Source of the DNA: Marisa cornuarietis
Taxonomy: Eukaryota; Mollusca; Gastropoda; Architaenioglossa; Ampullariidae
Reading direction: 5' to 3'
Assembly (NCBI GenBank): GCA_004794655.1
Contig: SMMW01000001.1
Span: 1,736,001-1,800,000, forward strand
DNA length: 64,000 bases
Part shown: in pieces, positions 13,501 to 25,406 of the stretch
Layout: each line of letters opens with the position of its first letter
Position numbering within the stretch: the stretch's first letter is position 1
Notes under the pieces: model-generated
The model's input: only the letters and a program-made list of their open reading frames with translations
Databases searched by the model: none
Told to the model about the DNA's origin: nothing
Translations under genes and position numbers: made by a program

Positions 13501-15201
13501 GGGGTGGAGGGACTGAAGGGAACAGAAGATGTAAAACAAGAAAGTCACAGAATGGCTAAACAAGAATGTTTTCGCCCATGGCGACATGATCGTCAACGAG
13601 ACGAAGCGACGAAGAGCTGGAAACTCACAAATCACGTCGCTGACTGCTTGTTGTTTCGTGAACAGTTGTATTAAAGGAAGTGACACCGCCTGACCCGGAT
13701 GTGCTAATGCTATTCGTCTTGACAGAAGATTACGCAATGAAGTTCATAACCAAAGGACGTTACGCACCGGCCTAGACCGAGCTGTCCTCTTCTCCTCCTT
13801 TCCTCCTCCTTGTAATCCATGCGCATTCGTAAAATCTCCGAGCAAGTTTATTTTCTGCGGGATTGTCTAATGGAGGTATTGATGAATCAGGGATTTATGG
13901 ACGAAATATTTTAACTCATCAAAGAAACAACCACGATATTGAGAATCCGGGAATGCACGAAGTTACCATATTACCCTATTTTCATAAAACATTGTTACGT
14001 GGATTCCTAATAAACATTTAATCAAAAGCACGTTTAGTATTGTGCAAGTAGGACTACCATAGCATAGCAGACGAATTAGCGTTGTTTCCTCGTCTTAGTG
14101 ACATTCAGTATCTCTCTGCTCCATAGATGTACACGCTGACATATCATAGGAGAAAGCAGAAAAGACCTTGTCTTTCATACAAGAAAGGAGGGGGGGATAA
14201 AAAAAGCTTGTTTATCCCGATTTTTTTTATTCATGTACTCTGTTTTTAAAGCAATATTTGTCGTGGTCAGACCAGGTTTTTCCATAACAGTACCAAACAT
14301 ACTTAGTGTCATCAGATTATGTTTCGGTAATTTGAACTATTTTGTTTTCTATGGAGATGGAGATGTGTTGCAAAACCTTGCGTACCCATCAATAGTTTAC
14401 CTAATTTATTATACGTATTCGTTGTGCCAAGCGAATGTAATGAGGTATGCATATACGACCCCTCTCTTTCTTTCCATCTCTCTCTCTCTCTCTTACGACT
14501 CATTGATCGCGGTAACGTCTGCTCTACTGACGCAGAGTGGCCGTGAATGGTCGGAAGTGTTTAAATCTTCGACAAGTCTCAGTGAACAGGTTACAGGATA
14601 AAAATGGAGTGCATTCTCAAATGCGGCGAAGGAGGGGAGAGAAGAGGGGAAGAAAAGAACAGAGTAGTCGTCCCCTGTGAAAGCCTTTCACTGTCTTGCT
14701 GCGAGATCTCGCTGAAGGTGAAGGAGCAGCCAACAAGTTCGTGCACTTTTCGTGTGTGTGACTTGATGGCTTGCAGTGTCTTGCACAAGTCTTTCTTCCT
14801 GCTCATCGACATCGAGACTTGCCTGGTCAAGCAGCGAAACTTTTTGAAGCACTGGCTCTACTGGCTGTTTACAGACTTTGACCAAACAATAGCAGCAGCA
14901 GCAGCAGCAGCAGCAGCAGACGAGAAGTCCTTGTCTGACCCATGACCCATCCAGAATGATGCAGTAGATTATCGTGATGAAGAACGGTTCGCTTACTAGG
15001 ACAAAGTTCATGCTAAGCAGTATGCATTGTAATTTAGTACTTTGAAAATAGTTCATTGATTTTCGTTTAAAGAAACTTGTAGAGAAGAGCTTTCATTAGC
15101 AGGCGCGCGCTCATTTTTTATTTGCGCACACATACATATTTACAAATATGCATGCTTACATGACATTTGACTTTTTAATCATTCACCCCATGAGGGTGCG
15201 A

Positions 15202-15232
<31 letters not shown>

Positions 15233-18200
15233 CTCATACTCAGTCACACACGTAGTCAAACACAGTTACACACTCACACAAACACAATCTCACACACTCA
15301 TTGTCGCACACATAGCCTCACACACGTAAGTGCTCGGGCGCACACACACACACACACACACACACACTTAAACGCATAGATATGTACACACACTGCGCAG
15401 ATAGAAGTCAAAGACCAGCCCAAGCGAAAATATTATTTAAATCCCAAATATAATTTTTCATCTGTTTTCAGCGTGATCATAGACTGCGTGCTGCTGACGA
15501 CCATCGGACCTGGAGTTCTCGGCACCTTCCAGAACCTTCACACGCTGTATGTGCACTAGAGGGCCCTGGGCCGCTTGTTATTCCTGTTTTCTTCTGCAAT
15601 CTTTTTCTTGCCAACGTTTGAAAATGTTTGCTGGCCCACCGGTCTCTGCGTCTGCTAATTCGTTCGCATTTGAGAACTTCCTATTTTGTGCGCGCGCGCG
15701 CATACACGCAGGCACGCATGCATGCATACTTACACAGAGGCGCAAACATGAAAAAGAAATTTCCAAACCACAAATCTATAGACGTGCATTTAATTACATG
15801 CAGACCAGTGGATATAAGCACAGAGAAAAAGAGAGAGAGTGAGAGAGAGAAAGACAAAGAGAAAGAGTGATAAAAGTAGAGAAAAAGAGTAAGAGAAGTG
15901 CAGACTGCATTCCTCGGTTTGAGAATTAAACTCCATCCACAGCCTGATCTCTTTCATCGTTCTCGTCAGTCTCTGATGACGCATGGAGATGAAAGACCAT
16001 GCCTTAAAATGGAAGATTTAAATTACTCTCTCTCCCCCACTCCCCGTGGCAGCACCTACATCGGCCTTTGACTTCTGCTGCCGTGACCAGCACGCCGCCT
16101 GACAGCCTTCTCCACATAGTGTCTGCGAGGGTAGGAATATGGACAGATTTGGTAAAAAAAAAAATATAGATATAAATAAAATTTGGCAGCGATTGCCGCA
16201 GAGGGTCAGTCGGTACAAAATACATGTACTTCTTACGAGTCTATTGGGGCCTTGTTAAGTTCATGGCCCTGCTGATGCTTCTTAAAGGTCTACTGGGGCA
16301 AAGCTCAGAGCAAGATTCTATTTCCCTAAATCTGGGTGAGTTTCGTTCTCGACATAACGCTTACAAGCATCACCATGCGCAGAGATAACAAACATCGGCA
16401 TGCACACAGACATCACCATACACACAAAGAGGTCAACACTATAGATGTCATGATTGTGCATGAATATGTTTACTTTGTGGAGACCTCAGCCAGTGGAAGA
16501 TCTGGGACTATATGTTGAGTCAGTTTATTTTTTAAAAAACGTGACGTCACCTATTTAAAGGGGGTGAGATATAAGAAAAAAATCTCATGGAAAAGAAAAA
16601 TTCTTCCTCAACGTTTTAACGACTTATATTTATATATGCTTATATAAAATGTTGAAATACGAAATAAAATACGACGTACCTTGCGTCGTTATCTAGATAA
16701 CAATGTTTCTTTGGAAGTATACGTGTCAAAGACATAAATGTAAACACTTTTTCTTCTTCGGATTTACATAACATTAAAATTACAAAAGAAATAAGAGACT
16801 AAACAAAATTGTGTTCCAGTTTTGAAAAAATGCCTGAGAATAATTTCTTTGTTGTAGAAAAAATTATTGCTAAAATCATCGGGAGACTGGGCTAGCTTCC
16901 AACGAAAATTACTGGACAGCGCTTCAACTTCGAAGTCGGGAGTCTCACCATAATATGTAGCTTTTCCGAACAATAGTAGTTTAAAATATCCCTTCTGGTC
17001 ACCTTTCTACAGCAAGCAATAGGAGGAGAACCCCCTAATGGAGCAGACACAATTCTACCGCAATATTTTAACATGACCGGGGGGACAGGAATGTTACATT
17101 TGTCTGCAGAGTCCTAATCCCCAGGGGCTAGTTTAACTTCTTTTGTGATTTCTCTACAGCCATACAGTTGCCTCTTCTGGCCAGTATCTTCTAGATTTCT
17201 CCTTCTACAGAAGGACTTGTAACACTCAGATTTACCAACACCTTTAGTTTTCGGTCGAAGGAAACGCGTGTTCGTTTAACATGAATTTCAGCTGTTCACT
17301 GCTGATATTCCTCTGACAATTAAACGGATTTTTCTACTTTTAGATAAAACGAGACATTAGATTGCTTATCAGTCTTTTTCAAACCAAACATTTAACAAGC
17401 CGGCATGTCTGCTAGAATACTAACACAGCTTACAGATTCTAGACACCTTGACAAGCCGGACATGAATATTACTTGAGAGCCTAGATTGGAGTTCTTCGAT
17501 CTTTTCATTGGGTTGTTCCCAGCACTTAAGTCCTGGATGGGTGTATTTGGTGCAGTGGAACAAAATCACTTTGTTTGCCTTTTGCATTTTCAAGGGAACA
17601 AACTCTTTGGACTCATAAGCTGCTTAGTGCGGCTGTTCAAACAGTGCTACAAAAAGCAATTAGCTCGAACACCTTCAGATTTCGTGGATGCCACTGAAGA
17701 CTAATCCAGCAACACTTTAACGGCCGGTAAAAAAGCGCCCCTAATTTGCTGTTAGGAAATGTCGCTTAGAAAATTTTGCACCCTGCACAAGATGAAGCCA
17801 GCCGGTGAAGTTGGCGACTGGTCTCTTCGAGTGGGCCAACAAGAGAAGTAGGGTATTGGCTACTAAGGCTACATCACAGCAAGGCAACCAGCCCTGTAAA
17901 CAAATGCCACGTGCAGAGAAAGACTAGCGTGCCCGAGACGAGAGTTGAACCCAGAACAGCCAACCTTCATTGGTGACAACGTTTATTGATGACAGGTGCT
18001 AACCGTTGGACCACCAGCCCTCCAGCCAACGAGGGAAATTCACCCCAAACAGGACACCAAAACGTCTGACCGATTATTACCTGCTACCCGGCATTATTGG
18101 TGCTCATCGAGTTCTTGTAAATCAGAAGTGATCCTAGGGACTAAATTTATGAACATTTAGTTAAGTAGATATAGACAGATAAATTGGTTTTAGTTCTCTC

Positions 18201-21200
18201 TCTCTCTCTCGTTTGTTCGTTCGTTCGCTTGCTCTCCTTTTTTTCTCAACCATTCTTTACTTGCTATTCCACTAATCTATTCCCTGCTGATTCGCATTGC
18301 GCAACAACCATTCATTAAAGAAAATGAAAGCCAATATATTAACTTCAGACGGAGCCTTACCACACCCCACCGAATGTCAACAGAAATGACAATCGTCTAC
18401 GCAATTATAAAGCGATTTATCTATATTTAGACTAGCGACATAAGGAAGTAATAATGATAACAATAGTGTGACGTTTCAAAGGGAGTGAGCGACAAAGCCC
18501 AACAGGCGAATAACGAAAACCGGAGACCTGGACCCTGCGGGGAGACCATCCAGCGCAATCAGTGGTCGATATTACCTGCCCTTGCGAGCGACCAGTGCGA
18601 GTAGGAGGGTCCTGCCGTGAAGATGGCCGTATAACAGTGCAGCAAAACAAGCGCCATCCGGGAACCTTGCCTCTTGAAGAAGCCCCTGTAGTGGATCGTT
18701 CGACTGCTGATTGTTATAAGGCTGCACTTGGCGCTTTAGATGGAAAATGGCTAATTGTAAATTAATCCCCACGGCTAAACAGAGCTGGTTTATTAGTCTG
18801 GACACTTTCATAGTTGACCGTTCTCAGAGATATGGCCTCCTATTTCAGGGCTAGCTATCTGTGTGCAAACTATGGCCAACACAAGTATGCGTGGTTACGT
18901 GCTTGTGTGTGTGTGTGTGTGTGTGTATGTGTGTGTGTGTGTGTGTGTGCGTGCGTCGGTGCGTGCCCGCGCGTGCTCAAAACGTATTATACAATATTGA
19001 TCTGGCCGTTAGAAGAAGCATTACCTGACGATCATCTGAGCACAGTTGTGTCAGGCTGAACCAAATGAAGTGCGTCATCGAAACAAAGACAGTAATGAAC
19101 GGACAGTGACCTCTCATACCCCATATAGGCTCACATCAAACGAGCACTTAAAATAAGTGTTTATATCGACTCTCTTAAAGATAAAAAAAATAGAACGAAT
19201 TGACTATATATGAATCTCAATGTCTGAATGTTTCAACAAATAATATCCAATCATCATAAAAAGCCGAAGTAGTTTTCTCCTATTTTGAATCCCCTTCAGA
19301 AACACGTTTTGATATCGAGTAAATCGTTGGCAATATTACTGGTCTGGGAGACAAGGTCCAATGCACACAATTGTCAACTCTTTTGTTACGTTGTTGTTGT
19401 GGTGCTTTTAATCGCATTGTTTACGCCGTTCACTTCATCGGATCATGCGCACTGTGCACCTAATCTGACAGTAGCACTTATCCTCTTCATCCATGCAGAT
19501 AGCAGTCAGTTCCAGACATGGCTCGGGCGTCTCCATGACACTCTCCTGCCAGTTTATTGTGTCTGGCACTACACATGCTCCAACAAAGGACCCTCTGTCC
19601 TTAGACAGCTGATACGTTTCTGCCATTCCCTTTAATCACGGGCTAGAGAGCATTGTTGTTACCTTATCTATGAAACTCACCATACCTGCCATTATTGCCT
19701 GTCGACAAAATTCGAGGTCAGTTGATCTCAGCGGGAAAAAAGTAGCTTCGCACTTTTGAGAGAACATTTCTTGGAACTTGTCGCTGGTTTGTTTTTTTAG
19801 GAATTATCATATGAGTGAGAGCAAGTGTTGGTTTCAAATTCCTGACATACTGAATGCAAGCTAATTGGTGTTTGAAGGGTAAATATTTTTTCCAATGATT
19901 AGGTAAAGCTCAATGCAAGAAGCTATTTCCCTAAATCTGGTTGAACACTTCTGTCTAGAGATATATGTCTCCAAGCACAGAAAGAGGTCAACATTATAGA
20001 CGTCAGAACCGTATGAAATGCATCTCAAGCTCATTCGCCATCATTAGATTTATAACTCTCTAGTTCTCCCCGTCCATTTCTCGCTCTCTCCCCCACCCTC
20101 TCACTCACTCACTCACTCACTCACTCACTCACTCACTCACTCACTCACTCACTCACTCACTCACTCACTCACTCACTCACTCACTCACTCACTCACTCAG
20201 CCAGTCAGAGCTGAGACCATATGTTAACTGGTCTACCTGTCGAAAAAACGCGACGTTAGAAAAACATTAGAAAAACATGGCACCCCACTAGTCCTTTAAG
20301 GACGTGTGATCAACGCGTGCTTTAGTTTTTATGGTTAAAGCACTGTTATAATAAGCACCTGTCGTGGTCCTGTTTTCAGGAGAATCTGGAAGAGCGGGCT
20401 GACCACTGTCCCAGACTTCAGCACATTCAGCACGATGTCGCCTTCCCACAATCAGAGCATGTATGAAATGTAAGCTTACCTCTCCTCTGTGTGTGCCTGA
20501 CTTGTGCGTGGGGCGGGCGGCGATGGTAAGGGTGTGAACAAGGACTGGGGCTTTTTTTTTAGGTTTTTCCATTACCATTTCTTTTAAGAAACTGACAGTC
20601 GTCGGTGATTGCTGGGAATTTGATAGATTGTTTTCTGTAAACCACATCACACCTTGGTAAATTAAAATCGAGAAAGAACACGACTGGAGGCCATTTTAAT
20701 GGTTTTTATGTGCATCCTTACTTGACGTTAGGATACTGCAGATGTCCCTCACACTGGTGCGGAAGGATAGAGCGAAAGTAAATATTCATCTCGTCATTCA
20801 TTGAGGGAAGTAAAATTAACCTGCATCACTCATTAGCGGAAGAACATTTGTGTTATATCACTCCCTGGCAAAAGTATGAACAAGAATTGATGAAAGGTTG
20901 TGCGTTAACTGATTTTTATCTGGATGCATTTTAAGGCAACAATGCCTCTGTGGTTCGTAAACAGTCGTCTCTTTCTCAAAAACAATACTGTAAGCCCGAC
21001 TTACCGCCATTATGATTTTTCAGACATTTGTTTAATTTTTCTCAGCGATGTAAAAATATATGAGTTGCGTGACTTTTGGACGAAGCGTGTCAGCTCTTGG
21101 AGCCATTCATTACGAGATTGATAGATTGTCTTTTTTCTCCATCAGTCAAGTTCTGTGAGACATCTTTTACAGATATAAATAATGAAACATTGCGAGACAA

Positions 21201-21449
21201 AAAAAAAGTAATGCGGTCGCTCGTGTGTGTGGGTGTGTGCGTAAACATACCTCACATGTTCATCTGGACGCTATTAAAGCTGCCCGTGCTCAAATATAGG
21301 TTTATACACCATATAGACGGCCTTATCAATCCTAGTCACCTGTGACTATATACCTCTGTGAGTTCATGTGTGTGTCCGTGCATCTATGTGTCTCAATGAG
21401 TCTATCTCTTGGCTGGGTGTGTCTGTATTTTTTTGTCTGGGTAACTGTA

Positions 21450-21497
<48 letters not shown>

Positions 21498-23679
21498 TTG
21501 CGTGTGTTTGAGTGTGTTTTTATGTGTGTGCATGTCTATGTATGTATGTATGTGTGTTTCTATATGACTATGTGTATGTCTGTTGCTGTCTGTGTTTCTC
21601 TGTGTTTGTTCCTCTCATCGCTATTAACTAAAACTGACTTCTATCATTGTTCCTGCATTGCTGTACGTGTGTGTAGACAGGGTCGACAGCTCACTGGCCT
21701 TTGCTGACTAAAAAGTTGTTAATTGTCTCTCTCATGGCAGTGACCTGACGATCAACAAGATCAAACGCATCCCGAAAGGATCCTTCAGAAACATCCGGAC
21801 ATGGCTTCTGTAAGTCGGCGGCCTGCATCGCTGAATTTACGGTGTTTTCCTTCTCTGCTTTTTAATGTAACCTTCTTTTTACAACTGTAAGCTTCGCCCA
21901 ACCCTTTCACGAGTCAAAAACAAACAACAAAAAATCTCCCATTAAAAAAAAAAAAGAGCGACGACCAGGGGAGAGCATTCAGTAGATCTGCCGAGTTTGA
22001 CGTCTCTTCGTCAAAAGATTACTCGAGTGTAGCAAATGGGTTTTCTGTCTGACGGAGGGCTGGCCCTGCTTCATGTCCAGTAATAATATCAATAATAATA
22101 ATAATAATGACAATGAAGACAAATATGTTTTTTGATCTAACTGTTCGTGCGACGCGCTGGGCCTTTACTTCAGTGCAGTAAAAAAAAAAGAATGTAGATG
22201 CTACAGAATGCAACTTTGTTTTAAGCACTGACCTTTTGATGTATTGATATCAAGGGGCACTAAAGGGGCAATACTCCACAGCGCGCATTGGGGGGTGGGG
22301 TGGGATGGGGCAGAAGGGTGCAACACGGAAAGCCAAAGAGAATGACGGGCAGACTGATGCGAGGTAACGTGGGTGGTAATAATTGAAAGTTCACCCCAAA
22401 AAATATCCATGATCTGCTTTGATTACAACAAAAACCTGCTGCAGACTGTTGTCAGGTAAAAAGAGCGTATGAGAGATGGAGTAGAGGAACGGCAAGTTTA
22501 GCCAAAGCTGACGGCTTCGTTAGTGCGTGCGTGCGTGGGAGGAATGTTTACGTTATTCTGTCAGTTATGCTTCCTCTTCTGGAACCTGGGCAGACAAAAC
22601 AGAGCAAGTCAGAAACCTTAGAAAAACTTTCGTAAATAAAAATAACCAAAAGCAGTAAACTGTCGATTAGATCACAGAGACTGTAAATAACTAAAATATA
22701 ACGACGGAACACCTGCCCACTCAGACTTAATTAAGTAACTAATCATCATCGTCGTCATTGTGGCCGTCGTCGTTATTGTCATCGTCATCATCATTATCAC
22801 CATCAGTCTTCCCGCACAGGAAGAAATGAACAACACAGACGTCAGGACATGTCCGTGGATATGTTTACATTGTAGCGGCTTCATCTGTTTACAAACGTGA
22901 CGTCACGGTTCTGTGTATAGGGATGTTTGTAGGCGGGTATCTCGAGAACATGACGGAGGGTATTTGCCCAGTTTTGGGGAAACAATATCTTTACCCAGTC
23001 ATTAGAACAAATATCTTGCACTTCCATAAACCTTTAAAGAAAAATTTCTTTATTCTTGCAGACGTTTGGAGTTCACCATGATAGAAGAAATTGAAGACTA
23101 TGCTTTTAAGGGATCCCAGATCTTTAACCTGTGAGTATTTTATTATAAAATTTTGCGTTATTTACAAGTGACGTTACTTCCAATGATTGATACAAGAAAC
23201 ATCAGTTACATACATGTCCTTGAAAATTTTTTAAATCTGTTCAATTTCCTTGACAATTATAATTCTTGATCAAATGATATTTTTCTTGTGCTCGTTTTGC
23301 GGTCGGACCGGCTAATGCTTGTGAGGTTGTCTGTTTGAAGGATCGTCTTTTCTTTTAACTTTGTCACAAAAAAGGGGTCGGGATAAGGTTGTGAAAAAGG
23401 TCTTGCGACTTCGCTGGACCCGCTGTCACGTGTTTCTGGTCTGTGTTTGCAGGGATTTCCAAAACAATCCAAACCTGCAGGTTCTTGGAGAAAACGCGTT
23501 CAGTGGCATCGCAGATCTCAACAGTCTGTGAGTGTTGTATTTTGCTTGTATCTGTCCGTGTCACAGCTTCTTGAGAGGCATCAATGTTGTCCTGCATGAG
23601 AGGTACTACTGTTGTGTGGTCATAAACAGACCTCCCCATATAAGTCGCTTTTAATGGTGGCGCTTGACCCTACGCACGT

Positions 23680-23717
<38 letters not shown>

Positions 23718-24950
23718 CACCATACTGTCCTCTTGTGGTTGGAGAATTCAGGTGCTGGTATTTAATTCTAAAATTAACCTTTCTCTAAATTTTCTAATTA
23801 CATGTACTCCCAACTCGATCGGATTAGTGGTGCTGGGAAAGAAAGATAATTTGCCATGTGGTGCAAACACATGAAGATTGCTCGAGTAGCCGCTCATTGG
23901 CTCAGACAGAAAGGACGGCACATTTTTCACAGAAAGTGCAAGAATTTGAAGATCGTCTAAGAAAAACTAATTACATTTCTTTTTTTCATTCCTTCATCCA
24001 ACAAAATCGTAAAACTTTGCCTGGTTATGACCGAGAATGCAAAAGAAAAGAGCGATTGTTTACCAAGTATAATATTTACTTATGAATTGCTCTCGTGGAT
24101 GTCACGGCCAGTGGGTTATCATTTGTGTAGGTCTGTGTATGCGCGTGTATGAGCGTCTGCATGCCTGTATACACGACGACGCGCGTGTTGCTGGTGGGAA
24201 GAGTGGTTCACTATGTCTACAACCTTACCCACAACGAGTGTCTTTTCCAATCGTGCGGGTATGCGCCTTTCTGGTGGTCAAGCGAGTGGTTCACTGTTTC
24301 TAGGAACCTGTCCAAGACGCGCATCTCCTATCTGCCGACGGAAGGCCTGAGCAACATCAGCGAGCTGAACGTGGAGGACACACCCAGCCTCAAGCAGTTC
24401 CCCTCCGTCTTCAAGTTCTCGCGCATCGACGTGGCGCGGCTGACCTACCCGCACCACTGCTGCGCCTTCCAGCATCCGGAGAAGCAAAACCCGCTGGAAT
24501 ACCTGGAACACGAGGCCAGGCGCCAGAAGATGCTGCTGCAGCATCTCTGCGTCACCTCCTCCCCAACTCCGCATCTGTCTCCTTCCTCGCCTCCAGACGA
24601 CGGCGGCGGTGGCTTAGGGGGGTTTCACGACTTCCACCCCGTTGTTTCGCTGCGACGTCGTCGGCGCCGCAGGAGGGACGATGAGTTTGAGGACGAGGAC
24701 GTCGACGACCACGAGGGGCAGCTCCACAGCACGCCGCGGTCCAGCCCGGTCGCCGGGTTTGACTCCATCGTGGGCCACAGTCGCGGCGGGGTACCTAGCA
24801 ACGGGTTCCGGCACTTCTCGTACGGCAAACCCACTACGCATGCGCCTGCTCGGGACGTGGTGGGCGGGCCTGAGGGTAACTTCATGCTGTTTCCACAGTA
24901 TGCACAGCACAGCAGTACAGGTGTGTGTGAGTGTGGGGAGTGAGTGTGGA

Positions 24951-25015
<65 letters not shown>

Positions 25016-25368
25016 GTTGCATACATGCTCCTGTATCAAGTCATTAGTGCTCACACGCTTAACAGGTGACTTCTCTCCTGTTACATTTTCGTTTAGTATT
25101 GTAAATCCCACTGAGCATATTTCAGAAATTGTGCTGTATTATATTATTATCGTGTCACGTTAAAAAAAATTTTGCAATATGCAGCGACAGAAAAATAGGT
25201 ATTTAGCTGCTAAAAAAAGGTTTGGTTATTTTTCAGGAGTTTTTTATGATTGTGTGACTGAGTGTGCGAGGAAGAAATCGTGTGTGCATTCTACACAAAA
25301 GACGGGTCAAAGTTGTAACGTGTAATCCAGAATACTGCAGCTTATGTATTTATTAGCTGGCATTAGAA

Positions 25369-25406
<38 letters not shown>

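Larger units (their letters stand above)
11435..15471 (+). other. LGR intron after LRR2 (4.0 kb)
   Basis: Contains a decayed non-LTR relic (12240-13162), an alternating GT/GC stretch (13326-13362), a run of about 15 G at 13490-13504, an AGC trinucleotide run (14891-14919) and CA microsatellites (15202-15230, 15341-15367). No host exon was recognised. Confidence 0.7.
15547..20379 (+). other. LGR intron after LRR3 (4.8 kb)
   Basis: Contains a dispersed repeat copy (16237-16560), a minus-strand SINE (17858-18023), a (GT)n (18904-18950), a second copy of the dispersed repeat (about 19905-20275) and a (CTCA)n array (20098-20199) embedded in that copy. No exon was recognised. Confidence 0.7.

Noticed and set aside
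14891..14919. AGC repeat as a coding poly-Ala or poly-Gln tract
   Set aside because: Lies in an LGR intron with stops nearby and no splice sites; an ordinary trinucleotide microsatellite.
24149..24303. Open frame extending the LGR hinge exon upstream
   Set aside because: Reads SVCMPVYTTTRVLL-type sequence unlike the family; a TTTCTAG acceptor at 24303 starts the conserved NLSKTRI segment in the right phase.
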